Assembly: GCA_015062055.1 (NCBI GenBank)
Contig: SUVK01000017.1
Coordinates: forward strand, 1-45,241
Origin: Akkermansiaceae bacterium
GTDB taxonomy: Bacteria > Verrucomicrobiota > Verrucomicrobiia > Verrucomicrobiales > Akkermansiaceae
Direction of reading: 5' to 3'
DNA: 45,241 nt
Positions 25,815 through 34,527 of this stretch are shown piece after piece. The notes beneath the pieces are model-generated. The model was not told the origin of the DNA. It did not search any database and saw only the letters and a list, made by a program, of their open reading frames with translations. Each line of letters starts with the position of its first letter. Position 1 is the first letter of the stretch. Both the position numbers and the translations under genes were made by a program.

Positions 25815-25945
25815 ATTTTTCCAGTAGTGATGATATGGTTTGTGTTGCTCCTTTGTATTACATTTACCATCGAAACAGCAAAAATCCCTTTTACTTCAAA
25901 TGGGTACTAAGGAAAGTAGTAACGTTCAACGTGATAACTTTTATA

Positions 25946-27052
25946 TTAAATAAATGTGTTAATAGCTTTAACTATAATCTCAATCTGCTCCACGCCAATT
26001 GTTGGACTGATGGGTAGGGAGAGCTCCTCTGCATGAATTTGTTCTGTAATGGGATAACTGCGCCCATTCCACTCTTTGTAGCATTCTTGCTTGTGTGGCG
26101 GTATGGGGTAGTGAATTACCGTTTGTACTCCATTCTCTGCCAGATATTGCTGCAGCACATCTCGGTTGGCGCAGCGGATAGGGAAGAGATGGAATACATG
26201 AGCCTGCCAATCCGTCACATGGGGCAGAATAATAGCCGGGTTTGTGATATGTTCCACATAGTATCGTGCCACATTGCGACGCTTTTCGGTATCTTCATCT
26301 AAGTACTTAAGTTTCACATTCAGCACGGCTGCTTGGATTTCATCTAAGCGGCTGTTGCGTCCGGTATACTTGAACACATATTTGCGAGTGGAGCCATAGT
26401 TGGCCAGTGCACGAATACACTCTGCAAGTACTGAATCTTTGCAGGTGACCGCACCGCCATCACCGAGTGCTCCCAAATTTTTCCCGGGGTAGAAACTATG
26501 CCCAGCTGCATCTCCGATACTACCGGTACGGGCTCCGCCTTTGAATCGACATCCGTGCGCTTGAGCATTATCTTCCACCAACTTTAGATTGTATTTTGTG
26601 CACAACTCGCCAATCTTATCTGTATAGGCACACTGACCATAGAGGTGAACAATCATGATGGCCTTGGTGCGAGAGGTGATAGCCGCTTCGATTTTGCTGT
26701 CATCTATCTGGTATGTGTTGATATCCGGTTCCACTAATACCGGAGTGAGCCCGTTTTCCGTAATGGCCAAGATAGAGGCTATGTAGGTATTAGCCGGTAC
26801 AATAACTTCATCACCCGGCTGCATGATACCCAGCTCTAAGTAGGCGCGGAATATCCAGATAAGCGCATCCAGTCCGTTGGCACAGCCTATGCAGTATTCA
26901 CTGCCGATGTAGGCAGCATAATTCTTTTCAAATCGAGCGTTTTCTTCACCTTGCAGGTACCACCCGCTATCAACGACTCGTTTGACAGCAGCCTGAATTT
27001 CTTCGCCGTGTGAGGCGGTTACATCTTTGAGTGAAAGGAATGGTATATTCAT
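25946..27052 (-). CDS. DegT/DnrJ/EryC1 sugar aminotransferase (FdtB/QdtB type)
   Basis: This 368-residue PLP-dependent aminotransferase should convert a dTDP-3-keto-6-deoxyhexose to the 3-amino sugar. It shows [29 protein letters not shown] and the lysine segment [17 protein letters not shown] near residue 190. Context (two ketoisomerases, RmlA/RmlB and a sugar N-formyltransferase) supports the FdtB/QdtB assignment, but whether the product is Fuc3N or Qui3N is open. Its start overlaps the formyltransferase stop by 4 bases. About 130 AT-rich bases without a gene lie downstream. Confidence 0.87.
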   Translation of the reverse strand: MNIPFLSLKDVTASHGEEIQAAVKRVVDSGWYLQGEENARFEKNYAAYIGSEYCIGCANGLDALIWIFRAYLELGIMQPGDEVIVPANTYIASILAITENGLTPVLVEPDINTYQIDDSKIEAAITSRTKAIMIVHLYGQCAYTDKIGELCTKYNLKLVEDNAQAHGCRFKGGARTGSIGDAAGHSFYPGKNLGALGDGGAVTCKDSVLAECIRALANYGSTRKYVFKYTGRNSRLDEIQAAVLNVKLKYLDEDTEKRRNVARYYVEHITNPAIILPHVTDWQAHVFHLFPIRCANRDVLQQYLAENGVQTVIHYPIPPHKQECYKEWNGRSYPITEQIHAEELSLPISPTIGVEQIEIIVKAINTFI

Positions 27053-28245
27053 ATTTCTAGATAAGTTTTAAGTTCATCTGATTGTTCGTGTAAATAGTCC
27101 GCAAGAGAAAGCCCTGAGATATCCCTCGCGTGTTTATCTGCTCCGTGTTCCAAAAATAAATCAAGGTAGGCGAAGTCAGAGGCTGCAAGGGCTGCATCCT
27201 TTGCGTACATCAAAACTGTAGTGCCTTTGAAATTTCTGGCATTCACATTTGCTCCCATACGCAAGAGGTATGCACAGACTTCTTTACTATGATGGTACGC
27301 AGCAACCATGAGCGGGGTCCACCCATGTGTTGGCTCATGTTCGTTGAGATAGCTCTTTAGGTGGGGAATGGACTTCAAAGTGCCTACGTTGTTTTCTCGG
27401 CAACAACGTAAAATAAGTTCCATCTGATCATAATATACAATAACGTCATAATCAACGGTTGCCTGAATGTGATAGTTAGGAGTGACACTCGTAATGCAAC
27501 CGGGGCGCGCCGTGCTTCTTTTTTCGGTTATTTCAACCTTATGAACGGCATGGCCATTCAATTTGGGAAGCTGATATTCACGGAATGTGAAAGCTCGCAC
27601 TTGAGCGTCTAATTGGTGCGCCGTTACTTGCGTGTCAATTAGTAAATTAGCATAATCTATTGACTTTTTCGAATAATATGAAGAGCCTATTGCGGGTTGG
27701 GGTGTTGATTTGTATGAGTGGCGGAGAATATTATCCAACAGAGAAATGACGAGAGCCGTTCCATGGTTGATGTATTTGTGGTAAAGCGAACGAGCCGTCT
27801 CTTGGGGTGAAAGCTCAAACTTAATTTGTTCAATGATATTACCTGTATCTATGCCGGCATCAATTTCATGGAATGTTACGCCACTGTATTTCTTTCTGTG
27901 TATAATAGGTAATGCACTTGTGTACATGCCTTTGTACTCAGGGAGAAGTGAAAAATGAATGTTGTAGAGATGCCGGGTAACGAAACTTTCCGGTTTGATG
28001 ATGGAATCAAATTCAAGAGAAATAAAAACTAAATCAGGAATATGGTATACATCTTGCAGGGAAACCAGAGGAATACACTTTTCATTACAATATTTCCGAA
28101 AGGACCGCTGCCAAGTATCCGTACCATTGTCTGTCTTATTGTGAATAGCGAGAAGGGAAACCTCAGGATTATGCTCAAATAGGTGTTGACAAACATCTAT
28201 TGCAATATTATTCTTGCCAGCTATGCAAACTGTCATTTTTTCCAT
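27049..28245 (-). CDS. dTDP-amino-sugar N-formyltransferase with ankyrin repeats (QdtF/FdtF-like)
   Basis: Residues ~1-200 form a formyltransferase domain with catalytic Asn95 and His97 (NIHFSLLP) and Asp133 (GIDTGNII), using N10-formyltetrahydrofolate. The middle ~200-310 is the usual beta extension. The C-terminus holds ankyrin repeats ([59 protein letters not shown]). This unusual architecture was described for Providencia QdtF and Salmonella FdtF, where the ankyrin part forms a second sugar-nucleotide site. The expected product is a dTDP-3-formamido-3,6-dideoxyhexose. It overlaps the ketoisomerase gene by 13 bases and the aminotransferase gene by 4. Met4 is an alternative start. Confidence 0.88.
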   Translation of the reverse strand: MEKMTVCIAGKNNIAIDVCQHLFEHNPEVSLLAIHNKTDNGTDTWQRSFRKYCNEKCIPLVSLQDVYHIPDLVFISLEFDSIIKPESFVTRHLYNIHFSLLPEYKGMYTSALPIIHRKKYSGVTFHEIDAGIDTGNIIEQIKFELSPQETARSLYHKYINHGTALVISLLDNILRHSYKSTPQPAIGSSYYSKKSIDYANLLIDTQVTAHQLDAQVRAFTFREYQLPKLNGHAVHKVEITEKRSTARPGCITSVTPNYHIQATVDYDVIVYYDQMELILRCCRENNVGTLKSIPHLKSYLNEHEPTHGWTPLMVAAYHHSKEVCAYLLRMGANVNARNFKGTTVLMYAKDAALAASDFAYLDLFLEHGADKHARDISGLSLADYLHEQSDELKTYLEI

Positions 28246-28646
28246 TTTGTAAAACTTTGATAATCGCGGATGTAATCATCTTCCGAGTATACTTCAGAAG
28301 CTAAAACGAGACAAACAGAACCTGATGAAAAATCATCAAGTGTGCGCCAAATGCCCGGTACAACCATAAGTCCTTGGTAAGGACGGTTGAGTAAGAAAGT
28401 CCGTTTAACCTTACCGTCATCCAGCGTAACGGTGAAACTACCGCTTGCTGCTACAATCAGCTGGTAGAGTCCTTTGTGTGCGTGGCCACCTCGACTTTCT
28501 CCCCCCGGTACATCGTAGAGATAATACACACGTTTGGTATCAAAGGGAACAGAGACGTTGTTTTCTACAACAGTAATATTTCCTTTTATGTGGGAGTGTT
28601 TTCTCAGTTCAATAACGGAGCAATCATAGACGGTAGATGATTTCAT
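28233..28646 (-). CDS. dTDP-4-keto-6-deoxyglucose 3,4-ketoisomerase (FdtA/QdtA-like cupin), copy 1
   Basis: This 137-residue cupin moves the keto group of dTDP-4-keto-6-deoxyglucose from C4 to C3. The active-site strand reads RGGHAHK with both histidines, and the C-terminal IRDYQSF is typical. Few active-site residues decide whether C4 ends in gluco (QdtA) or galacto (FdtA) form, and I cannot decide from sequence. It overlaps its paralogue and the formyltransferase gene, so translation is coupled. Confidence 0.88.
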   Translation of the reverse strand: MKSSTVYDCSVIELRKHSHIKGNITVVENNVSVPFDTKRVYYLYDVPGGESRGGHAHKGLYQLIVAASGSFTVTLDDGKVKRTFLLNRPYQGLMVVPGIWRTLDDFSSGSVCLVLASEVYSEDDYIRDYQSFTKWKK

Positions 28647-29056
28647 ACATACTCCTTCCTAAACTGTTCAAAATCACGGATGTAATCTGCAGGGTCGTAA
28701 GGGGTGGAAGCCAGTACGAGCGCTAACGAGTTAGTTGAGAAGTTTTCCAGCTCTCTCCACCATCCATTGGGAATGTAAAGCCCGTAGTAGGAGCGATTCA
28801 TGTGCCATTTTTTACGTTCGCCCTGTTGATTGGTAAGCAAAACATCGAAACTGCCGGAGAGAGCTACGATGAATTCTTTATTGTTGCGGTACGCGTGACC
28901 GCCACGCGTCTCTCCTCCGGGAACATCATATACCCAGTAGGTTCGAGCAATTTGAAAAGGTATATGCTTTACCTGTTCTATAAATGATAAATTCCCTCTG
29001 CAATCCAAGAATTTAGGCAAATCGATAATTTTCGGCTGTGTATTTGGGTCGTTCAT
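28643..29056 (-). CDS. FdtA/QdtA-like cupin, copy 2 (HAY variant)
   Basis: This 137-residue paralogue of the next gene shares VYDVPGGETRGGHA, GSFDV, a GLYIPNGWWRELENFS segment and the IRDFEQF ending. The motif reads RGGHAYR, so the second active-site histidine is Tyr. Both chains are full length, and neither is decayed. It could be a ketoisomerase with the other C4 outcome, act on another sugar, or pair with copy 1. It overlaps rmlB and copy 1 by 4 bases each. Confidence 0.82.
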   Translation of the reverse strand: MNDPNTQPKIIDLPKFLDCRGNLSFIEQVKHIPFQIARTYWVYDVPGGETRGGHAYRNNKEFIVALSGSFDVLLTNQQGERKKWHMNRSYYGLYIPNGWWRELENFSTNSLALVLASTPYDPADYIRDFEQFRKEYV

Positions 29057-30138
29057 GAACGATTTTGGTACATATCTTTGTAATATTTTTCGTACTCGCC
29101 GGAGGTAATGTTATCCATCCACTCTTGATTGTCGAGATACCATCGGACTGTTTTTTCAATGCCTTCTTCAAATTGGAGGGACGGCTCCCACCCTAGTTCA
29201 TTTTTGAGCTTGGTGGAGTCAATGGCGTAGCGTAGGTCATGTCCGGCGCGGTCGGTAACAAAGGTGATGAGGTGGTCGCTGTGGCCGGCAGGGTTGCCCA
29301 AAAGTTTATCCACGGTTTTGATGAGCACTTTGACGATGTCGATATTCTTCCACTCATTAAAGCCTCCGATGTTGTAGGTGTCACCCACTTTGCCTTGATG
29401 GAAGATGGTGTCAATGGCGCGGGCGTGGTCTACCACATAAAGCCAGTCGCGCACGTTTTCTCCCTTACCGTAAACGGGCAGGGGCTTGCCGCGGCGAATG
29501 TTGTTGATAAAAAGCGGTATGAGCTTTTCGGGGAACTGGTAGGGGCCGTAATTGTTGGAGCAATTCGTTACCAGCGTGGGCATACCGTAGGTGTCGTGAT
29601 AAGCACGCACAAAGTGATCGCTGGCAGCTTTGGAAGCACTGTACGGGCTGTGTGGGTTGTACTTGGTGGTTTCCAAGAAAAACTCGCTGCCGTAGGGGGC
29701 GGGTTCCTCCGGTTTATCCAGCTCCAGCGCGCCGTATACCTCATCTGTGGAGATGTGGTAAAAGAGCTTTCCTTGCCAATCGCCGTTCCAGTATTGGCGG
29801 GCTGCCTGCAACAGGCTCAGTGTACCCATGACATTGGTGCGCGCAAAGGTGAATGGGTCTTTGATAGAGCGGTCCACATGACTTTCTGCCGCAAGGTGAA
29901 TAACGCCGTCAATAGCGTGCTCCTGCATAAGGTCGCACATGCGCTCGTAATCGCAGATATCTGCCTTGATGAAGGTGTAATTAGGCGCGCTCTCAATATC
30001 TTTGAGGTTGGCAAGATTTCCGGCGTAGGTGAGAGCGTCGAGATTGACGATGTTGTACTCCGGGTATTTGTTAACGAAGAGTCGTACAACGTGAGAGCCT
30101 ATAAAGCCTGCGCCACCGGTGATGAGAATGTTTTTCAT
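29053..30138 (-). CDS. rmlB: dTDP-glucose 4,6-dehydratase
   Basis: This 361-residue extended SDR enzyme converts dTDP-glucose to dTDP-4-keto-6-deoxyglucose. The NAD-binding GGAGFIGSH is at the N-terminus, the catalytic region STDEVYG near residue 134 and YSASK near 168. EKLIPLFI and the C-terminal DRAGHDLRYAID substrate segments are present. It is second in the cluster, 7 bases after rmlA. No rmlC or rmlD follows, so the product feeds an amino-sugar path rather than rhamnose within this cluster. Confidence 0.96.
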   Translation of the reverse strand: MKNILITGGAGFIGSHVVRLFVNKYPEYNIVNLDALTYAGNLANLKDIESAPNYTFIKADICDYERMCDLMQEHAIDGVIHLAAESHVDRSIKDPFTFARTNVMGTLSLLQAARQYWNGDWQGKLFYHISTDEVYGALELDKPEEPAPYGSEFFLETTKYNPHSPYSASKAASDHFVRAYHDTYGMPTLVTNCSNNYGPYQFPEKLIPLFINNIRRGKPLPVYGKGENVRDWLYVVDHARAIDTIFHQGKVGDTYNIGGFNEWKNIDIVKVLIKTVDKLLGNPAGHSDHLITFVTDRAGHDLRYAIDSTKLKNELGWEPSLQFEEGIEKTVRWYLDNQEWMDNITSGEYEKYYKDMYQNRS

Positions 30139-30145
30139 GAATCTA

Positions 30146-31018
30146 TTATTTGAGAAGCTCCAGTAATCGTTGCCCGTAAGGGTTCTTTTTCATGGGTTCT
30201 GCCACCTGTCGCAGTTTGTCGGCACTCATCCAGCCATTGCGGTAGGCAATGGCCTCCAGACACGCAATAACGAACCCCTGCCGTTTTTGGAGTACCTCTA
30301 CAAAGGTAGCGGCTTCGCTCAACGAATCATGCGTCCCGGTATCCAGCCAAGCAAATCCGTGTCCCATCAGTTCGATCTTAAGCGCTTTGCGGCGTAAAAA
30401 CTCTTGGTTGACGGAGGTAATTTCCAGTTCTCCGCGTGCAGATGGTGTAATGTTTTCTGCTATGTGTACTACCTCGTTCGGGTAGAAATAGAGCCCGGAT
30501 ACGGCGTAATGTGATTTTGGCTTTTCCGGTTTTTCTTCAATGGAAAGACAATTACCATGCGCGTCAAACTCCGCAACACCGAAGGGGGAGGCATCTTGCA
30601 CCCAATAACCGAAAATGGTTGCCTGGCGCTCGTGTTCTGCCCTGTATGTTGCACGATGCAGCATGGTGGTCAAGCCGCTGCCGAAGAAGATGTTGTCCCC
30701 CAATACCAGGCATACGTCATCTCCGCCGATGAAATGTTTGCCGATAATGAAAGCCTGAGCCAAGCCATCCGGGTGCGGTTGAATGGCATACGAGAAGTTT
30801 ACCCCATAGTCACTACCGTCTCCCAATAAACGCTGAAAATTCCCGATATCATCCGGTGTAGAGATGATGAGAATATCTCGAATCCCGGCCAGCATCAGCA
30901 CTGATATGGGATAATAAATCATGGGTTTGTCGAAGATGGGCAGCAGTTGCTTGCTTACCCCTTTGGTAATGGGGTAAAGCCGTGTGCCGGAGCCTCCTGC
31001 TAAAACGATGCCTTTCAT
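30146..31018 (-). CDS. rmlA: Glucose-1-phosphate thymidylyltransferase
   Basis: This 290-residue enzyme makes dTDP-glucose from glucose-1-phosphate and dTTP. It opens [18 protein letters not shown], the nucleotide loop, and has [17 protein letters not shown] and LGDNIFFG. The length and the C-terminal helices ([10 protein letters not shown]) match the full-size RmlA with its allosteric site. It heads the minus-strand glycan transcript; a weak promoter lies at 31040-31068. Confidence 0.97.
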   Translation of the reverse strand: MKGIVLAGGSGTRLYPITKGVSKQLLPIFDKPMIYYPISVLMLAGIRDILIISTPDDIGNFQRLLGDGSDYGVNFSYAIQPHPDGLAQAFIIGKHFIGGDDVCLVLGDNIFFGSGLTTMLHRATYRAEHERQATIFGYWVQDASPFGVAEFDAHGNCLSIEEKPEKPKSHYAVSGLYFYPNEVVHIAENITPSARGELEITSVNQEFLRRKALKIELMGHGFAWLDTGTHDSLSEAATFVEVLQKRQGFVIACLEAIAYRNGWMSADKLRQVAEPMKKNPYGQRLLELLK

Positions 31019-31039
31019 GATGGAAATCTTACAACTGAT

Positions 31040-31068
31040 AAGTTAACACATATCAGATATACTGTAAA
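31040..31068 (-). promoter_or_regulatory. Candidate promoter of the rmlA cluster
   Basis: On the minus strand TTTACA (31063-31068), a 17-base spacer and TAACTT (31040-31045). The -10 box is weak. The position, 21 bases before the rmlA ATG, is reasonable. Confidence 0.35.
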
Positions 31069-31096
31069 GAATAATCGTTGCTTGCATGTTTTTTTC

Positions 31097-31126
31097 TTGA
31101 TAGGCGAGGGTGTTTTTCAGTACAAT
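31097..31126 (+). promoter_or_regulatory. Promoter of the 31136 gene, near-leaderless spacing
   Basis: TTGATA (31097-31102), an 18-base spacer and TACAAT (31121-31126). ATG at 31136 lies nine bases beyond the -10 box. Confidence 0.6.
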
Positions 31127-31135
31127 GGGCATGCT

Positions 31136-32041
31136 ATGAAGTCTTCCTTTATATTAGCCTTGATAAACAGTGTTTTGTTGTGGGTGCAAGAGCCCGCGCA
31201 AGAGCCCGCCCCTGTCATCATAGGAGGTGAGGATGGCCCCACCTCCATCTTTTTAGCTAAGGCCACGCCGGAGCAGGAGGTAGCGCTTACCCATATAGCC
31301 GTTGCAACAAAAGCCTTGCAGCAATTATACGCCACATTGCTTACCCTTAAAGAGGAAGCGGATATTAAACCCGCATTGCCTGCCATTGAAAAAGCCATAG
31401 ATGCTTATGATGAAAGTATGGCTGCCATACCCGATGCCTGGGAGCCGCAGGCGGATGATTTAAAGGAATGGCGTGCTGCCCACCGCGCCCTCCGAACTCT
31501 GTGCACGGGGGAGGATTTTACGCAACTTGTATGGCATAACGATGCGCTTAAATATTATCTGCTGCTCAAGTCCGCGTATTTGCCCTGCTATTTATATGCG
31601 GAAACGGCTGAGTATATGATGATGGCGTCTTCCATGCCCGGTATGGAGGAAGACCCCGCCATGGCACCCCATGCCGATAAGGTGCGAGCCGAGGCTGCGG
31701 GGCGCCACGCTGCCTTTATGCAGGCTCATGCCGCAGAATATGCCGGTGGCAATGGCAAGAATACGGATAGCGCCATCATTCTACTTCCGTTGACAGCGCT
31801 TGCCGAAGATGCTGAACCCGATGATGAGGTGGAGTCTCAACTTATCAGCGCCTACATACATGCCGTGTACCCGCAATTTAACAGTGGCTACAGCTTTGTG
31901 AGGGCATCTCCCGATGGTTCGCTTTACGTCATTATGACCCATTACCCCGGCGTATACGAAGATGCCGAGGGGGAGCCACGGCTAATCTTTTTTAACGTGT
32001 ATTTCTGCACAAAAGCCCCCCGCAAAGAGACGCAAGATTAA
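31136..32041 (+). CDS. Exported protein of unknown function with a GGEDGPTSIF motif
   Basis: This 301-residue protein starts with a hydrophobic export segment (FILALINSVLLWV), a short QEPAQEPAP linker and then VIIGGEDGPTSIFLAKATPE at residues 27-46. The motif closely resembles the GGADGPTxIF segment of the beta subunit of Na+-pumping decarboxylases (OadB/GcdB), yet no multi-span membrane domain is present. The rest is acidic, Ala/Glu-rich and mostly helical, with a final ~50-residue aromatic beta-like part (YSFVRASPDGSLYVIMTHYP). I do not recognise the family. The start at 31136 follows the promoter; the earlier in-frame TTG (31082) lies upstream of the -35 box. Confidence 0.75.
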   Translation: MKSSFILALINSVLLWVQEPAQEPAPVIIGGEDGPTSIFLAKATPEQEVALTHIAVATKALQQLYATLLTLKEEADIKPALPAIEKAIDAYDESMAAIPDAWEPQADDLKEWRAAHRALRTLCTGEDFTQLVWHNDALKYYLLLKSAYLPCYLYAETAEYMMMASSMPGMEEDPAMAPHADKVRAEAAGRHAAFMQAHAAEYAGGNGKNTDSAIILLPLTALAEDAEPDDEVESQLISAYIHAVYPQFNSGYSFVRASPDGSLYVIMTHYPGVYEDAEGEPRLIFFNVYFCTKAPRKETQD

Positions 32042-32073
32042 ACATGTTTTGTTGCATGCGGTAGAAAATATGC

Positions 32074-32102
32074 TTTTCAATACGTTCCAAATAGTGTAAA
32101 CT
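32074..32102 (+). promoter_or_regulatory. Promoter of the first thioredoxin-like gene
   Basis: TTTTCA (32074-32079), a 17-base spacer and TAAACT (32097-32102). ATG at 32115 is twelve bases after the -10 box, giving a leader of about six bases. Confidence 0.5.
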
Positions 32103-32114
32103 GTACTCACAATT

Positions 32115-32768
32115 ATGAAGATATTTCGTATTTTGACAATGGCACTCGCGCTCAGTGTGGTGGCTTCGTTCTCGGCCGCTGCGCAGGGGTTCGGTATTTC
32201 TGACGGCACCGGCTCCGGTACCGGTATCTCGATGGATGGCGGTGAGAAGAAAGCCAAGAAAAAGAAGAAGAAGAAGAGCAAAAAAGCAGATGATAAGAAA
32301 GCCAAGGCAACGCCTGTGGGTAAGGCTGTGGGCAAGCTTAAAACATTCAACGGCAAGCCTAATAAAAAGGCACAAGTTTACATCTACTTGCAGTCTGCGT
32401 CTTGGTGTGGTCCCTGCAATCAAGAAATGCCCGAGGTAGCAGCTGCGTATAAAGAGATGGATAAGGACGGCCGCGCCGAGATTATTCTCATCGGGCATGA
32501 TCAGACGGAAGATGGTGCCAAGAAGTTTCTCAAACAATACAAAGCCAAGTTCCCCGGTATTCTTGTTAACGGTAAAGGCGTAGATAAATTACCCGGTTTC
32601 CAGATGGCACAAGGCATACCCAATGCCATTATGGTAGATGCCCAGGGTAATGTGCTGGCCAGTGGTTTCCCGAGCAGTATTATACCGCAATGGAAACAGG
32701 CTGTAGAATCCCTTGAATCAGCCGAAGAAGAGCCCGCAGAAGAGGCTGCAGACGCAGATGATCAATAA
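32115..32768 (+). CDS. Exported thioredoxin-like protein with lysine-rich linker
   Basis: This 217-residue protein has a signal peptide (residues 1-23, ending SAAAQ) and a Gly/Ser stretch. A dense lysine tract follows (residues 45-64, mostly Lys), then a TlpA/thioredoxin-like domain with active site WCGPC at 97-101. A cis-proline-like segment IPNAIMVD is near residue 171. The tail is acidic (EEEPAEEAADADDQ). It is probably a periplasmic or surface disulfide oxidoreductase; the opposed basic and acidic ends may mediate binding. The second thioredoxin-like gene starts 20 bases downstream. Confidence 0.85.
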   Translation: MKIFRILTMALALSVVASFSAAAQGFGISDGTGSGTGISMDGGEKKAKKKKKKKSKKADDKKAKATPVGKAVGKLKTFNGKPNKKAQVYIYLQSASWCGPCNQEMPEVAAAYKEMDKDGRAEIILIGHDQTEDGAKKFLKQYKAKFPGILVNGKGVDKLPGFQMAQGIPNAIMVDAQGNVLASGFPSSIIPQWKQAVESLESAEEEPAEEAADADDQ

Positions 32769-32788
32769 GTCATTGCAAACAAAAATAT

Positions 32789-33280
32789 ATGAAAAATAAA
32801 TTGGTAACTCTGTTAGGGCTTTGCTGCGCAACGCTTGCAGCAACAGCTGTGGCAGATGAGGCGCAAACCGCCGAACCTACGGTAGCAGTGGCATCTGCTG
32901 CCCAAAAATTAACCTTGTTGAACGGCAAGATTAATCCCGATGCCCAGGTGTATTTTTATTTGCACTCTGCCTCGTGGTGTGGCCCGTGCCGCGCTGCGAT
33001 GCCCGGCATCGTTGATATATACAAGGCTATGAAGGAAGATGGCCGCGCCGAGATAATTCTTGTAAGCTACGACAAAACCCCCGAGGGTGCTGCAGAGTAC
33101 ATTGCTCATTATCAATCGGACATGCCGACGGTGTGGGCAGGGGATGATGCCTTGTCCATGCTGCCATCATTTGCTCATTCAAGAGGTATTCCGATGGTGA
33201 CGGTGGTAGATGCCCAAGGTAAGGTGATTGCCCAAGGTGCGTCTACCCGTATTCACCAATGGAAACAGTATGTGAAATAA
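32789..33280 (+). CDS. Exported thioredoxin-like protein
   Basis: This 163-residue paralogue of the preceding gene product has a signal peptide (ends ATAVADEA) and the active site WCGPC at 63-67 in the same SASWCGPC setting. DGRAEIILVSYDKTPEGA and the cis-Pro segment IPMVTVVDAQGK are near the end. It lacks the lysine-rich linker and acidic tail. The two genes look like a tandem duplication that has diverged; a terminator follows at 33301. No Shine-Dalgarno sequence is seen, so it is probably read through from the upstream promoter. Confidence 0.88.
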   Translation: MKNKLVTLLGLCCATLAATAVADEAQTAEPTVAVASAAQKLTLLNGKINPDAQVYFYLHSASWCGPCRAAMPGIVDIYKAMKEDGRAEIILVSYDKTPEGAAEYIAHYQSDMPTVWAGDDALSMLPSFAHSRGIPMVTVVDAQGKVIAQGASTRIHQWKQYVK

Positions 33281-33300
33281 AGCACCCCATTATTTAAGAC

Positions 33301-33350
33301 AAATTTCCCCCTTCGGGCAAGCCACTATTGCTTGCGGAGGGGGATTTTTT
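33301..33350 (+). terminator. Terminator after the thioredoxin-like pair
   Basis: A long imperfect stem (CCCCC and GCAAGC against GCTTGC and GGGGG, around 33307-33343) is followed by TTTTTT. Confidence 0.8.
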
Positions 33351-33429
33351 GTGCGGATAAAGTGGGTTTGTAAGGCTTAGGATGAATGAAATTGCTTGAC
33401 TATGCTCGTTTTTATGGCATAAAAGGTGT

Positions 33430-34416
33430 ATGCGAATTGTCATGATGGCTACCGGGGATATTGCGATTCCCTCCTTCAACTTGCTTGCCGAGTCGGGCGA
33501 ACTGGTAGGGCTCATCACACAGCCGGATCGCCCCGTAGGCCGCCACCAAACTCTTACCCCACCCCGCATTAAAGTGTGCGCGCAAGAGGCAGGGGTGCCG
33601 GTTTTTCAACCGGAGCGCATGAGAGATGCCGAGGCCGTGGCGCAACTGCGCGCCTTGCAGCCCGATTTGGTGGTGGTCATGGCCTATGGGCAAATCCTCT
33701 CGCAAGAGGTGATAGATGTGCCGACCATAGCATGCATCAACGCGCATGCCTCGTTGTTGCCGCGTCATCGCGGTGCAGCTTGTATACAGGCTGCCATTGA
33801 GGCCGGCGATGATGAAACGGGTATTACCATCATGTACGTGGTCAAAAAGCTGGATGCCGGGGATGTGATTTGCCGTGCCACTATTCCCCTGCGTGGTACA
33901 GAGACGGGCGAATCTTTGCACGATGACCTCGCCATGCTGGCACCTTCTACCTTGGCCGATGCCGTAGAAATGTTGCGAGGCGGTGCAGTAGATGCGCAAG
34001 AGCAAGATGAAAGCGTGATGACGTATGCCCCCAAATTACTGCGAATGCACGGTTGCATAGATTGGAGCGAGCCCGCCATCCAAGTATCCCGCAAAATACG
34101 CGCCTATCACTCTTGGCCCGGTACCTTTACCACGTATCCCTCCGTTAAATCCGGTGGCGATAAACAGCTCAAGATATTTCCCCCCATCGATTGTTTCCCC
34201 CGCCTCAAAAAACCGGTAGATGCCGTGCCGGGTATGGTGCTCGATGCCGGCCCCGATGGTATGCTGGTATCGTGCGGTGGCCCTCGCGGGGGGGCGGTGC
34301 GTATTTCAACCATGCAGCCGCCCGGCGCCCGTAAGATGAATGCCGAAAGCTTTTTCGCCGGCCACAAGATTATGCCGGGCACCATATTGGGTTTGCCTGC
34401 CGACCCCGAGGCCTAA
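33430..34416 (+). CDS. fmt: Methionyl-tRNA formyltransferase
   Basis: This 328-residue enzyme formylates initiator Met-tRNA with N10-formyltetrahydrofolate. It begins MRIVMMATGDIAIPSF. The catalytic Asn/His lie in INAHASLLPRHRGAAC near residue 105 and the Asp in KKLDAGD near 142. A C-terminal OB-like domain completes the usual size. A TTGACT box (33396) and an AT-rich -10 region (about 33419) lie directly upstream, and AAGG lies 3-6 bases before the ATG. def (deformylase) is not adjacent. Confidence 0.95.
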   Translation: MRIVMMATGDIAIPSFNLLAESGELVGLITQPDRPVGRHQTLTPPRIKVCAQEAGVPVFQPERMRDAEAVAQLRALQPDLVVVMAYGQILSQEVIDVPTIACINAHASLLPRHRGAACIQAAIEAGDDETGITIMYVVKKLDAGDVICRATIPLRGTETGESLHDDLAMLAPSTLADAVEMLRGGAVDAQEQDESVMTYAPKLLRMHGCIDWSEPAIQVSRKIRAYHSWPGTFTTYPSVKSGGDKQLKIFPPIDCFPRLKKPVDAVPGMVLDAGPDGMLVSCGGPRGGAVRISTMQPPGARKMNAESFFAGHKIMPGTILGLPADPEA

Positions 34417-34439
34417 TGCCCCGAGTTGTTAGAATATAT

Positions 34440-34470
34440 GCATACAGACACATTTAGTTTGTCTGTATGC
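34440..34470. repeat. Perfect 11-bp inverted repeat after fmt
   Basis: GCATACAGACA (34440-34450) is complementary to TGTCTGTATGC (34460-34470). No T-run follows on either strand, so it may end transcription weakly or protect the mRNA 3' end. Confidence 0.6.
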
Positions 34471-34491
34471 GCCTGAAGTCGCGTTCGCTTC

Positions 34492-34520
34492 TTGACGCAA
34501 CATGCTACTTCTGCTAGTTT
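34492..34520 (+). promoter_or_regulatory. Promoter of the ankyrin gene, leaderless spacing
   Basis: TTGACG (34492-34497), a 17-base spacer and TAGTTT (34515-34520). Seven bases (CAATAAC) separate it from ATG at 34528. Confidence 0.55.
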
Positions 34521-34527
34521 CAATAAC

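Noticed and set aside
29239..30153. 304-codon plus-strand open frame opposite rmlB
   Set aside because: RmlB on the minus strand has all family motifs and operon overlaps; the plus frame is Val/Gly-rich shadow sequence.
34440..34470. Hairpin after fmt as a standard rho-independent terminator
   Set aside because: No T-run follows on either strand, so it is listed only as an inverted repeat.
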